Shown: positions 22,701-33,595 of the stretch, in pieces | How positions within the stretch are numbered: position 1 is the first letter of the stretch | Layout: every line of letters starts with the position of its first letter | Origin: Epiperipatus broadwayi | Lineage: Eukaryota > Onychophora > Udeonychophora > Euonychophora > Peripatidae | Reading direction: 5' to 3' | Length of the DNA: 64,000 nucleotides | NCBI GenBank assembly: GCA_028023455.1 | Contig: JAQFVV010000022.1 | Location: forward strand, 10,125,100 to 10,189,099 | Made by a program: the position numbers and the translations under genes | Notes under the pieces: generated by a model | Seen by the model: only the letters and a program-made list of their open reading frames with translations | Told to the model about the DNA's origin: nothing | Databases searched by the model: none

Positions 22701-24960
22701 TGCTTATATTTTAAGTGGTTGTTTTTGCTATTTAGTTTAATTTGTGCCAACTTTAACAACTAGTATTTATATATTCGTTCATTGAAAATTATAACTTTGA
22801 TAAAAATATAGATGAAAGTATAAAAAAAAAATTATTGAAAAGAAGTCAATTCAAAAAATTAGTACCAAATAATATTTTAACAAATTTCATTTCTACACTG
22901 AATATAAAAATAACCCATTTATTAATCAAAAATACTGCATATACTGTGGATTGTGCATTAATAGAAAAAGAAATTGATTTGCTACAACAAAAAAAAATCG
23001 AAAGTTTTTGATGAGAAAAAATATATATTCAAGTACTTATAAAATTTTTATTAATGAAAATAAGTAATAAATGATATTAGATTAATTATAAATATAACTA
23101 AAACTTTATAGATGGCATATAAATAAAAATATTAAGTTTTTTGGGGGGAGTGGGGGTGACTAATGTATATTAGATTAAGAAGATTGATAAAATAAAGCCA
23201 GGTATTAGCTAATAAAGAAAAATGAATAGGATTTTGAGGAAATCAAATTTAGTTAGCAAGAAAAAGAAAAATCCAGAGTGTAGTAAGAGGTTAAGGAAAA
23301 AATTAAGTGCAGATGTTACAAATAAAAAATGTATATATATAAAATGCAGCAAAAGTTAAGTTGAATAAAAAAAATTTGAGATTAAGAAAAAAAAACTAAT
23401 AGAGAATATAAATAATATACACAGAGATAATAGGATTAAAATTTTGGAAATACGTGCAGTCATTATTATATCTCATTGACTGTCACATAAGCATTTTAAG
23501 GTGCATCTGTTGAAGGTTTTAGCCTTTCACATTATTATTAGGTCATCTGCTAGCACTTAATAAATTTAATATATTTACATAGCTAGCAACATAAACTTAT
23601 ATCGACTAGCTCATAAAGTGCACACATTTACTATGCATACACATCTATTAATCTCAACAATCTTATAAATATCTATCATTTTTTAGATAATATATGTTAG
23701 TGCACTATTCTTATAATATTGTTTTTATTATATGTAAAAAATGTTGACCTGCTATACAAAAACAGTAAAAAAAAGTCTAACAAAATACCATGCAATGTAG
23801 TTTACATTCATATTCTAGTTTCAACATATACAGCATTTACTTATTTTAATCCTGTTTTATGTTCATAGTATCTGACATCATTTCAAGTAATGTGCCAATT
23901 TGTAGCAAAACACATAAGTCATTATAAAAAATAACTTGATCACATAATAAAAGTTATCAAAAATAGATTAGAAAAATGTATATTATGTTATATGTTTGAT
24001 TTTTTATTTGATGTTGTCACAATGACAATTGTATAGCAACCAAGGTCATTTCAAGCAACTATGATTATTGCATTTAATAAATGCTTAAAAATCATAATTA
24101 AAAAAATATTTAAGTTTTATTCTTAAATTTTTTTTTTTTTAATCATTCAATAAAATTACACCAAAAATAAATTAGAAAACATGTTTTTTTAAACTAACTT
24201 TGATTTTTTTTTGTCGAGATAAATAGAATATCTATGTCATGTTAAACAATATAATTATCCTATTTAATAAAATGTTAACAATTTAAGATAAAAGATATGC
24301 ATAGCATCATTATGTGCTTATTAATAAATAGTTTATATCCTATATTTTTATGCATGTTAATGGGTTTGGTTTTCTTTAATTAAATATTTATTAATATAAG
24401 ATTATCTTCTTATTCCAGAATTCCATTCTTATTAAAGATGATCCAGATTTCTTCAATTGAATAAAACATCTAACTTCAACTGTACTTTCTTTTCAAAACT
24501 TGGTTTATTCTTATTACATTAATCATTAAAACATACATATAACATTACTTTACAATATCTGACTGTTTTTTAATTCCTAGACACTGAGTAAACAAATACA
24601 TGAAAAGGATATATCAATAATTTTCATTAGTTATGCATTAGACTAGAGATTATCCAATACATCTTTTTCGCATGTCTTTGGTCATATGTTTATGATTACA
24701 TCTCTCCACAAAATGTTAAAAGTGAATAGAACCCAAACCCTTGTGTGAGAGTGATGTAGTGAAAATTACACTACAGAAATTTATATATGAAAAAGGATTT
24801 CTAAAACATATCTTCAACAATTAGCAATTTATGAATGATGTAAAATTTACAGTTTATTTATTTATAAACTTTGGATTTTTAATATTATATATATTTCTCA
24901 ATAACTGACATAATAAGTTCATTTGATAAATTCTATATAATTTAAAATTTGTTAATTAAT
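19751..24960. other. Long AT-rich intergenic tract
   Basis: About 5.2 kb with no supported gene, SINE or LINE piece. Open frames (for example 21672-21878 and 22187-22399) are Ile/Leu/Ser/Tyr-rich noise. A G-run pair, GGGGGG...GGGGG, lies near 23142-23155. A GC-richer scrap at about 22430-22460 has no recognised identity. Confidence 0.45.
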
Positions 24961-24993
24961 GGGAGGGGTGTTAGTGTTGGGGGTGGGTGGGGG
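24961..24993 (+). other. Candidate G-quadruplex motif
   Basis: G-runs of 3, 4, 5, 3 and 5 at 24961, 24965, 24979, 24985 and 24989, with loops of 1, 10, 1 and 1 nt. It satisfies a relaxed G4 pattern. It is isolated in very AT-rich DNA and has no neighbouring gene. Confidence 0.6.
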
Positions 24994-25360
24994 TGTTTTG
25001 CATATATATTTTTAAATCCTTGAGAATAATCCTATATTTAGATTGTCAAAACATAGAATATTGTAAAAACAACAAATTATATAATGTAATCTATATGTGT
25101 GGTTTAGTGAAACATATTTGGTATTTTATTCATTAATTATTACTGATTCTCAATTCTAAATTTTCTAACATATTTTGAATCTTTGTTAATGAATTAAATG
25201 TTTAATAGTAGAACATTATAATTGGCTTCTTCTTTTTTTTTTTTTTTTTTGCAAGATAATGCTGAAACTACTTTGATTGTAATCTTTTGCTTATCAAACT
25301 AAAAGGTTGCATAAATCTTTTTTAAAAAATAATAATATCCAATAATAAAAAAGGCAATCA

Positions 25361-25470
25361 AGTGTTGTTAGCCGAGAGGTCATCGCACCCACCTTGCAAG
25401 CAAGTAGTTGGTTGCAGACAGGTGAGGGTTCGCATCCCGGCAGATGCTATGACATATGAGGGGAAAAAAA
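25361..25470 (+). mobile_element. SINE1, long subfamily
   Basis: The tRNA-like body GTTGTTAGCCGAGAGGTCA... carries the extra GTTGGTTGCAGACA insert after the anticodon-arm region, shared with 31095-31203 and 38446-38555. The B-box region reads GGTTCGCATCCCGG, followed by GATGCTATGACATATG and an A-rich tail. It starts a cluster with a SINE2 piece and a LINE 3' end. Confidence 0.75.
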
Positions 25471-25483
25471 GGCACATGACTTT

Positions 25484-25553
25484 ATTGTTCGGGAGTTCAT
25501 AAAAAGTTTGAGCATCAGATCTGCGCTCCAGAATCGATCCTGGGGCTTGGAAG
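25484..25553 (-). mobile_element. SINE2 fragment
   Basis: On the minus strand it contains the B-box region CAGGATCGATTCTGG, then GATGCTCAAAC and TTTATGAACTCCCGA, the diagnostic tail shared with 43852-43972 and 61671-61788. The head is truncated. Confidence 0.6.
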
Positions 25554-25583
25554 GGCATAATATTCCAATAAAACATTACATGA

Positions 25584-25915
25584 GTCTGTCATGTAATAAT
25601 AATCATCAACCATTATCAATCCACTGCAGGATGAAGGTCTCTCAAAGTTCAATCTATCTTCTCCAACCTCTAGCATTTTTTCTCCACATCACCCCTGCAC
25701 ATTTTTTTATTTCATCCATCCATCTCACATGTAGTTTCTTTCTGGGTCTTTTACAATTTCTCAGAATCCAGTTTAAGATTTCAATTGTTCATCTATTATC
25801 ATCTCTTCTAGCAATATGTCCAGCCCAACTCCATTTCAGTCTTTTAATTCTTTCAACGATGTCAGTAACACCAGTTTGTTCTCTAATTAGTTTGAAATAC
25901 ATTTTCTCTTAGATT
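25584..25915 (-). pseudogene. LINE ORF C-terminal end, minus strand
   Basis: The minus-strand translation gives ERIKRLKWSWAGHIARRDD, then IEILNWILRNCKRP, a VRWMDEIKKCAG block and a RGWR segment, then the 3' end with the simple GATGATTATTATTACATG-type tail. This is the characteristic region just before the end of the reverse transcriptase ORF of several LINE clades (GHxxRxxDxRW...RW.D). Stops interrupt it. The plus-strand 134-codon frame over this region is its antisense shadow. Homologous to 42680-42975. Confidence 0.75.
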
Positions 25916-25930
25916 TGTAATATTCATTAA

Positions 25931-26002
25931 GGCTGAAGCCTCAAACACATGCGTATAAAATGCGATAGTAGGGACCTCTATAGATCTTAAACCACAAGCT
26001 TA
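25931..26002 (+). mobile_element. Single arm of family C palindrome
   Basis: The segment ATGCGTATAAAATGCGATAG through TAGGGACCTCTATAG and ACCACAAGCTTA matches the left arm of 19594-19750. The reverse arm is absent, so the insertion is truncated or half-deleted. Confidence 0.7.
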
Positions 26003-27504
26003 CTCTTTGGAAGAAAAGAGGGGAATTGCGGAAATATTACTTTGATAGTTTACTACTTTTTTAACAATATAAATATACAATTGTTGCGAATATATTTACA
26101 ATAATAATAATATATTAATTAAATACTATGTACAATACATTATTTGTTAATGACAATTTAAAAATTTTTTAACCCCCAGCTAATTATTTTTAGTCGTTTT
26201 CTCTAGCTAGAGGCATTTGTACTTTATCCAATTAAAGCAATAATTAGTCAAAAACTAGTAGATTATTGTAAATACATATAATTAAAAATATTTACCAATT
26301 TCTAAATAAATTCTGACATGTTGTCAATATAGATTGCTGCCAAACAAAACCATTCTAGTTTTCAAATTGCTTTCGTATTATGTCAGTCATAAAGTATAGT
26401 GATAAATATTTAGTTTTGAAAAGATAAAAATCTTACATGTAATTGTGTTTTGAAGCTGCATGTGCGTATATTGTATATGAAAAAGTGATTTTATTGTTCA
26501 TGTTAAGAGATGTGTAAATTTGATACTATAGTTATCGTACTTGCAACTTGAGTTTGAATTCAACATTTGGATTTTTTTTTTTTTTAGGTTTAAACAGAGC
26601 TATATATATTTGATAAATAGCACGTTAGTCCATTCTTGACAGTAGTTTACTTATTTATTATTCTACTATTACTTTTTATGACTATTTTTATTTTTATATT
26701 ATAATAATTACGCTAAGGATTTATTTTTATGAGCTTGTTTGTAATTCTTGTCTAACTTTTAAGCTAATATAATTAACATAGGTTTTATCATTTTCACTAT
26801 TTTCTAAATAAAATTAAAATCGTGTTGTAGCGCTTGAAAGAGAAGTTATAACGAATGCACAAATATTAAACGCCTAGCGCTTTCGAGGCAGGTTGCCTCA
26901 TATACAAATAAAAAATGTTAGTAAACTATAATTCTAGATGAACATATTCTAAAATGGCCTTGGAATTGCCTATTAGTAGACATAGATTTTCCAGTATACC
27001 TCTATAAAGAATTGGTGATGAAGTTATCATTCACCATGTAAATGATTGTTGACCATAACTGAATGGATAGCTAGATTGACTATGAGATACCTACCTGGAA
27101 ATAAAAAAACAAAAGGCTTACTTAAAATTTTTTTGCCTTTCAGGCACGATGATGCCCTGAAAAATGTGCTAAATATTTTATCATAAAACTTTTAAGCAGT
27201 TCTCTAGTATAGGATGCACTAATCATGGTGCCACAAGACTTCCAGACCAAACTGTAATATATTTAAATGTAAAAAAGGAGGAATATTGTAATTGGTATGA
27301 AATCATTATTAATGATATTTTGAAAACAGTAATTTTAATTTATGTACATGGTCACATAGCCATCATGGCTATTCTAATTCTAAAAGGAACGAAAAAAGAA
27401 AAAGAAGAAGAAGAAAAAAAAAAATCCAATTAGTGCATCCTTAAATATTTTATAAAATAAAAATTCATATAACTTTACAATAATAGCCAAAAAAAAAAAC
27501 TAGT
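26003..27504. other. AT-rich intergenic DNA
   Basis: No gene supported. Near 26831-26890 an inverted pair TAGCGCTTGAAAG / CGCTTTCGAGGC suggests a small decayed terminal repeat. A GAA-rich tract lies at about 27390-27425. Confidence 0.45.
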
Positions 27505-27606
27505 CAAGCATTGGTGGTCGAGAGGTCATCACAGCCACCTTACATGCAGTTGTCCTGGGTTAGCGGGTATCGCTTCCTGGCCGATGCTATGCACATGAAA
27601 AAAAAC
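27505..27606 (+). mobile_element. SINE1, short subfamily
   Basis: CAAGCATTGGTGGTCGAGAG (A-box region), TGCAGTTGTCCTGGGTTAGC, a B-box region near GGGTATCGCTTCC, CCGATGCTATGCACATG and A tail. It keeps the acceptor-stem complement AGCATTGG/CCGATGCT exactly. Confidence 0.8.
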
Positions 27607-29045
27607 AACTAAACTTTACTAAAATTCTTCATAACCGTGGTTTCATCTATTATCAAATAGACCTTTTGAAGTGAAAAACAATTAAACTTGCCGCCTATAT
27701 ATACCAAACAAAATAGCCTTACCATGGTTAACTTCAAAACCCAACTTCCTTTAACATCAAAGAATGTCTTCATGAGATTGTTGATCTCAGATACAAAATA
27801 TTTTATGTACATTCACATGATGATTTTTTAAAAAACTGTTATTTAATATCATGTGATGCAGTCTTTTAATTTCTTCTATAGCCAACTTCATTTTAAAAAA
27901 AAAAAATTCAACACCTTGCCCAATTGTTATTCTCCACTATATACTACCCTCGACGTTTTCTAAATAAAATCAATCAATATTACATCTTTTTAGATAATCT
28001 TCGAGATAATCGTCATTACGTAAACAAGTCTGCGTTTATTATGTACACAATCTCAAGTTCAACATAAAATACTTATTGTTTAGTAGCTTCATGCTCACTT
28101 AGATTAGATGTATATATAGATTTATCCAATAATGCTTTAAACCTACAGATGGAGATATCAATTTATATTTATTTTATAGGGATGTGTGTGCGTGTTAATT
28201 TTATTAATTATTTAAAATAGCATCTATTTATAAATGAAATAGAGTGACAAAATTTTAGCCAATAAAAATAAAAATATTCAATTTACTTAATTGTTTTTTA
28301 TTTTAATTATTAATCATAAATGTTTTGTCAATGACAAATTTGTAAATTTATAATGTCTTTTTGTTGCTGTTGTTGTTCAAATAACATGCATTTGTGAATC
28401 ACGCAAAATGCTCGACTTTTAAACATTAAGAAATAAATTAAGTGCTTATTATAAATATTAACGTAAAAAAATAATTGATGCATTACATGTAAAAGAAATA
28501 ATATTAATTGAATGTTTTTTTATCTCAGAAGATAATATAATATGGTCTTCTAGCATCAAATGACAGATGATATTTTACTTTTGAGTCCATCATTCTGCCC
28601 CTGCCCTAAATCACGGGCATCCTGTAACATAATATTTGCGCACAGACAGTAGTTAAAATACTGATAACCTGATAAGTAATTTTATGATTGTCAGTATTTG
28701 TATTATTTTAAATGAGTTAATTAAACTTTCAAAATATATAATTATCCAAATTACCATAGTTCATGTCAGATTGACTAGGTCTGTTTTTTAAATTATCAAA
28801 AATGATTTATAGGAAAAAATACATTTGAAGCTTTTCTATAATACTCCTTTCTTCCAGAATATAATGGCCTTTAGACTAGGATTCACCCACACTGGGAGCC
28901 ACAATGTTATAATATACTAACTTCATTAAAGTTATCTCATCTGAGAATAATATAGTGACATTTAGGCTAAAAATGTGCAGTGCAGAGTTTATTTATTATA
29001 TAATATACGATATATTTTGATTAGAGAATTAAAATACAACACGTG
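27607..29045. other. AT-rich intergenic DNA
   Basis: No element or gene supported. A slightly GC-richer stretch at about 28590-28650 (CTGCCCCTGCCC...) has no match I recognise. Confidence 0.45.
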
Positions 29046-29405
29046 ATCACCATTTCTTATGCTTCTCATAACTGTTATTAAAACAGCCAAAACTCTCCAT
29101 TTAGTAGTGCCACTCAGTGCATGCCAGAAAATATTGTGTTTTCAATTTTAGACTCATAAATTTTGTAGTTAAGTAAAGATAAAAGGTGGCTGCTGCAGGG
29201 TTGCATTAGATCCCAAGATCTAGATGCAATATTGTCAGATCCAAGGCTTCTCACTGATGAAAGCCACAAGTTAGAAACTAGTATGAGGATATTAGATGAG
29301 TAGGCACTAGATAGGGATTTTATACGCAAATCTTCTGGCATCCATTGATTACTCTGGCTTGCATTGAGTGGCACTGCTGTACGGAGAGTTTTGCCTGTTT
29401 TAATT
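29046..29405 (+). mobile_element. Family A element, copy 3, rearranged as inverted repeat
   Basis: It starts forward with TCTTATGCTTCTCATAACTG, then TTATTAAAACAGCC and the AACTCTCC block, but after about 29130 continues in reverse orientation through the whole element to TTTTGCCTGTTTTAA. The first ~50 bp and last ~45 bp are therefore inverted repeats of each other. The hammerhead core is on the plus strand (29247-29289). The forward part joins the family's 3' end directly to its 5' end, as in copy 4, consistent with copying from a circular or concatemeric template. The minus-strand 114-codon frame here is noise. Confidence 0.7.
29247..29289 (+). ncRNA. Hammerhead-like ribozyme, family A copy 3
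   Basis: Helix I TTCTCA (29248-29253) pairs with TGAGGA (29284-29289), six pairs including one G-T. CTGATGA is at 29254-29260. Helix II is AGC (29262-29264) / GTT (29270-29272), where sister copies have GGC/GCC, so pairing is kept by A-T, G-T and C-G. GAAA is at 29274-29277, followed by CTAG and the triplet GTA, with the predicted cleavage site after 29283. The A-A at the base of helix II is shared with the family. Confidence 0.6.
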
Positions 29406-29855
29406 AAAATACGAGTAATGTACTCATCCAATTTTAATATGGTATTCTCACAAGGCAATCAGTGCTTTTATTTATAATGTATTCAAAATAGATTTTAATT
29501 GGTAATGATTACAAAAGCAAAAAATTGCAGTTTCATTCAGTACAATACATAATCGAAAACATACTTTGATTACATATAGTAACTAAGTGCATTAATTCAG
29601 TTCATATGAGATCTGACATCTAATATAGCTGTTTGTTTAAGAAATGATGTGATGATTCTGCTGCTTTAAATCAGTCTTTTTTTTAAATTACTAAAATTGT
29701 GATCTAATGAATGTTGATTTAGTAATTTTTAAAAAATGTGAAAGATCAATATTTTCAAGGCAATTTGGTAAAGGTGAATGTCTGTTATACCTGCTCACTT
29801 TTTAACAGTTTTCATTCTCTATAATCTAGTTTCCACCACATTTACATTATTATTA
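29406..29855. other. AT-rich intergenic DNA
   Basis: Nothing recognised between the family A copy and the next SINE. Confidence 0.45.
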
Positions 29856-29959
29856 TTTTTTCCCATGTGTCATAGCATCAGCCGGGAAGCGAACCCGCTA
29901 ACCTGGGACAACTGCTTGTAAAGCAGCTGTCGCTGACCTCTCGACCACTAATTCTTGAC
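29856..29959 (-). mobile_element. SINE1, short subfamily, reverse orientation
   Basis: On the minus strand: AATTAGTGGTCGAGAGGTCA, CAGCTGCTTTACAAGCAG (anticodon stem-loop), a TTAGCGGGTTCGCTTCCCGG B-box region, CTGATGCTATGACACATGG and A tail. The only SINE1 copy in this window on the minus strand. Confidence 0.8.
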
Positions 29960-31094
29960 AGCATTTACATTATTTCTTGAAAGTTTTTGGAATAACAAAA
30001 AATATGAATTTTGCATAGTTTATTAAATATTTCTGATTATTTTTACGCAACAGTTGTATAATAATTATTTAAAATTAAAAAGTTCACGTAGACACTTGTA
30101 TTTTATTCGTATATTCATATAAATTTTTAAAAATAGAACTTAATAAATTCAACTACAATGTTAACAAAGAAAACTACAGCAGATTTGATGACCATGCCTT
30201 GTGTCATTGATCATGTAGCAGCATTACTTTTTATTACTATGCTGTGTTAGGATCTTTTGAGATATTCTAGAAATTATAATGCAGTTTTAGTATTTTAAAG
30301 TAGAATTTTAAAGATTTACCAGAGATTAACATTTATTTGTTTGTGTTTTAAAAATAAATTTCAATTAAAAAAGATTTCATTGGTTTTCTAGAGTAACACA
30401 CCCTTAGTCTTTTTCTGCCCACAGTTGAATGGTGAAAACATTCTTTATTCTCAATATGAACTCTTTTTTTTTAATATTGTGATTTTTTTATATTGTTCAT
30501 CATTTGTAAAGTTAAATTTCTAAGAAATTATGTGTCCAATTTATTGATTTTTAGTATAGAATAAAGATTTTATATTGAAATCAAATGTTGAACATTGTCT
30601 AAAACTGTTATGAGGACTAACAAAAGAAAATGTCAATCTGTTAGATAATTAATAATAAATTTTAGAATATTAACATTAGATAAAATATATTTATCTCAAT
30701 CAGTTTTGGAATCAATTTTGAATTTAAATTCTTATGAACTTCATTGCTTGCAGCTAAAAATATGATCATTTGTAAATGTAAAATATGATTAACCATAACT
30801 ATAAATTATTTTGAGAAAAAAAAAAGATTTTGTACCTTATACAGTTAATAATCAACTTTATATGATCAAAAATTATTAAAAATAAGTTTAAAATATCATT
30901 TATTTGCTCAATTTTAAACCAGTAATCTTATAATTTGTTTTTGGCATATTCAAGATAATGGTGACCTTTAAAGTAAAAAAAAAAAAAGCAGTATTGATTT
31001 TTAAAAAAATATATTTGTTTATACTATCAAAACTACAACAATTTAATTTTTATTTAATTTTAACTGCATTTATATAAAATAAATTGTGAATTGT
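29960..31094. other. AT-rich intergenic DNA
   Basis: No gene or element recognised; A-runs near 30818 and 30977. Confidence 0.45.
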
Positions 31095-31203
31095 TAGTTG
31101 TTAGCTGAGAGGTCAGCGCAGTGACCTTGCAAGCAAGCAATTGGTTGCAGACAGTTGTTGCGGGTTCGCCTCCCGGCCGATGCTATGACATATGGAAAAA
31201 AAA
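31095..31203 (+). mobile_element. SINE1, long subfamily
   Basis: GTTGTTAGCTGAGAGGTCAG, CCTTGCAAGC, the GTTGGTTGCAGACAG insert, CGGGTTCGCCTCCCGGCCGA (strong B box), TGCTATGACATATGG and A8. It lies directly head-to-tail with the next SINE. Confidence 0.85.
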
Positions 31204-31207
31204 CTGA

Positions 31208-31305
31208 TCAAGCATTGGTGGCCTAGTGGTTTAGCATAGCTGCCTTTCAAGCAGCTGGCCCAGGTTTGCTTCCCGGTCAACACTTTGACATATAAAAAAA
31301 AAAAA
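31208..31305 (+). mobile_element. SINE1-related, most tRNA-like copy
   Basis: GCATTGGTGGCCTAGTGGTT has a good A box (TGGCCTAGTGG). CTGCCTTTCAAGCAG folds as an anticodon stem-loop, and the B box region is CAGGTTTGCTTCCCGG. The GCATTGGTGG start and CCCGG near the end resemble tRNA-Gly (established for eukaryotic tRNA-Gly); the loop triplet itself has drifted. It is followed by TTTGACATAT and A11. Not a functional tRNA gene: the acceptor stem 3' half (TCAACACT) no longer pairs well. Confidence 0.75.
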
Positions 31306-31329
31306 CTGCTGCAACAAAAAAAAAAAATC

Positions 31330-31985
31330 AAACTCTTTATTCGTCAGATATTACCAAAAAAAAATTTTTTTTTCTCAAAAGTAACCTTTATTAGTCAAAA
31401 GATTACAAAAAATTATCGAGTACACTTACCCATGGAGGATTACAAAGTGTTCAATGTTACAAGGCAAAACAATTATTGACCAAGTTTACAAAGTATGTAC
31501 ACTCGATAACAAATATATCCATAAAAGGGTTGTATAATTTTGCTTAATGTGTATCTATACATGGCCGAGCACAGATCTGCACTGCCCCAAAACAATCCAT
31601 CAAGGGAGTGCAGCAGCCCATTAGAGTGGAAAAGGCACTGAAAACTTTGACCCTGTACCCTCCTGGCAGGTTTTCCGGGTAGTGGCAATAATCATCACCA
31701 GCCCGCACCCATAAACCAAACCCCCAACAATCGCCATCATCAACCCCTGTGGAAGAAATGAGGAGTGCAGACCTGTGCCCACAAATATTACAACAAAACT
31801 CTATTACTGTTACAAAGATGATATTTCTAGCTGGAGTGTCTATCATCCAGTGATATCATCCTGCACACTGAGGTCAGTGGAGCTGAACATCCGCCCTTAA
31901 TCATTATCAAACTCCTGTGTCTGCAAATGTTCACAATAGCTGTTCAACCCACCAACCAAAGTCCTTCAGGGTTCACAGTGATTTT
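31330..31985 (-). other. GC-richer unidentified island, possible retrocopy or LINE piece
   Basis: This interval is visibly richer in G+C than its flanks, especially 31560-31930. On the minus strand it has an open frame (about 31846-31544, 100 codons: ICGHRSALLISS..., then GDCWGFGLWVRAGDDY) and a second overlapping frame. No domain is recognised. The low-coordinate end has TTTATT runs that read AATAAA on the minus strand, as at a transcript 3' end. It directly follows two SINEs. It could be the 3' part of an unknown LINE, a processed pseudogene or an old exon. Confidence 0.35.
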
Positions 31986-33187
31986 TATTTGTCGATCCTA
32001 ATTGAATCCTGCTTCTTTTGATTGATTTTCAGGTCTTGATTAGTAATTAATGATTCAAGTATAATCTGAAAGTTTGTTGTTAAACCTTGGAAATTTCTCA
32101 ATAATTATTGCTTTAAAGAGTATGAATAATTTGCAGCTTCAATGTCTGTTTAGGTCTAAAACATCATTTGTACTCATTTTTGTCTTTAAATCATTATTTT
32201 TTAGGTCAGGAATCACTTCATTGTAATTCTGTGTTGGTTTGATTTTTTTTTTTTTTTTGTGGCCCCCAAACCACCGGAGTGGGGGGATAACTTCTGTTCT
32301 GATCATTAGAGAAACCTGATTTTTGTGCAGGGAGATAGCTTAGGTTATTTTCTATAATGTTCAATTCTAAAATTGAGATCGAATTAACATTTAAAACTTG
32401 TTTAACACTGCTAAAATCTGAAGCAAAGATAAACTTTCTAAAACCATCATTGTCAACATGTGTTAAAAGAACATAAAGTGCATCCCAAAATAAAATTGTA
32501 AATGCACATTATGTTAATGTTTTTTCCTATATGATTTATTTTAATTTAACAAATTGTGATTCAGGAAATATTTTCTGGCTGTATAAGAAGCAAAATGGAT
32601 GGCTGACAGTGGAGAGATTATGTATATATATTTTCAATTATGTTGCAGAAATATTTTTATAGCATATATTTAGCCACAGTTTAGTACTTTTTTTTTAAAA
32701 TTAATAATATGCTTAGTTACACTTTTTATCAAGTTCAAGTGTTAATTTTTTTTTTGAGACTTTATGTAGTTTGAATTTAAAGTGATGAATTAATTTTTTT
32801 TCTCGTAGAAACTCATTATAATTGCCTATTTTTATACCAATTTTTTGATTTGTGAAGCATTTTGGGAAACCTCCCTGTCTGTGTTAAAACTACATATAAA
32901 GTGAACAATTAAGTTATATATTTGGAGTATAATACACTTAATTCTTGAGTTTATATTAAATAAAATATATGAATGTATGTGAATAAAACTTACCATTAAA
33001 ATTTACTTTTAAAACGAAAAATACATTCATTAAAAAGAAACAACATAGGAACTATCAAAGCTGTTTCATTACATACATGTAAGTGCGAGATTTATAAAAC
33101 AAATTGATTAGTCTAAATATGTGAAATATTAAGACCCTTGTTTGCTGTTTAAAACAAAAATTAAATATATTTCCGTTGAATAGTTTG
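31986..33187. other. AT-rich intergenic DNA
   Basis: No gene supported. A T15 run followed by GGCCCCCAAACCACCGGAGT lies near 32245-32285 and is unidentified. Confidence 0.45.
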
Positions 33188-33200
33188 TTAATAACTTTAT

Positions 33201-33595
33201 AAATATAGAGGATTTGTACTCAGATTTTCAAGCATCCTTCAACTATCCAAACTATCTCATACAACTGATACACATGTCCACACACATGAGTTTTCATCAT
33301 CACATTTTCAATGATATGGATGGCTGAAAAGTTGGAGGTTGGAGTGGATTGAAGCCTGTCCATTAAAGTATGAAGATTTGCTATCTTAATATAATCTGGA
33401 CCAACTGATGAGTGCTGGTTTAGCACGAAATACGTGTATTGGTGATTATTTATCTTTTCTACATGTGTGTGGTAATGTGTATCAGTTGTATGAGATAGTG
33501 TGAATAGTTGAAGGGTGCTTGAAAATCTGAGTTCAAATCCTCTATACTTACAATTAAGCTCCCAGGTTTGTGAAGAGCGCCTGGTTTTCCAATAT
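33201..33595 (+). mobile_element. Family E foldback element with hammerhead ribozyme, copy 2
   Basis: Flanked by a 13-bp direct repeat TTAATAACTTTAT at 33188-33200 and 33597-33609 approximately. Inverted arms are about 33201-33286 and 33463-33549 (TCTCATACAACTGATACACA with its complement). The centre matches the reverse complement of the copy at 9482-9956, including ATTGAAGCCTGTCCATTAAA. After the right arm a tail hairpin CCAGG...CCTGG occurs (about 33562-33585), matching the position of the hairpin in copy 1. The hammerhead is at 33391-33449 on the plus strand, between the arms. There is no ORF; the minus-strand 68-codon frame is noise. Confidence 0.8.
33391..33449 (+). ncRNA. Hammerhead ribozyme (type I-like), family E copy 2
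   Basis: Helix I: ATAATC, TGG bulge, ACCAA (33400-33404) pair with TTGGT (33439-33443) and GATTAT (33444-33449), 11 pairs. Core CTGATGA is at 33405-33411. Helix II GTGCT/AGCAC is a perfect 5-bp stem with loop GGTTT (33412-33426). GAAA is at 33427-33430. Helix III is A-T, T-G, A-T with a CG loop. The cleavage triplet is GTA, H17 = A at 33438, so predicted cleavage lies between 33438 and 33439. Every invariant core base is present and the sister copy keeps the fold. Activity is inferred, not shown. Confidence 0.85.

Noticed and set aside
25508-25912. 134-codon plus-strand ORF as a gene
   Set aside because: It is antisense to a LINE C-terminal region on the minus strand, and its start lies in SINE2 sequence.
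29114-29458. 114-codon minus-strand ORF
   Set aside because: Lies wholly in the rearranged family A element, which is non-coding in its other copies.
31208-31280. Functional tRNA gene
   Set aside because: A and B boxes are good, but the acceptor stem does not pair at its 3' half and a SINE-type tail with poly(A) follows.
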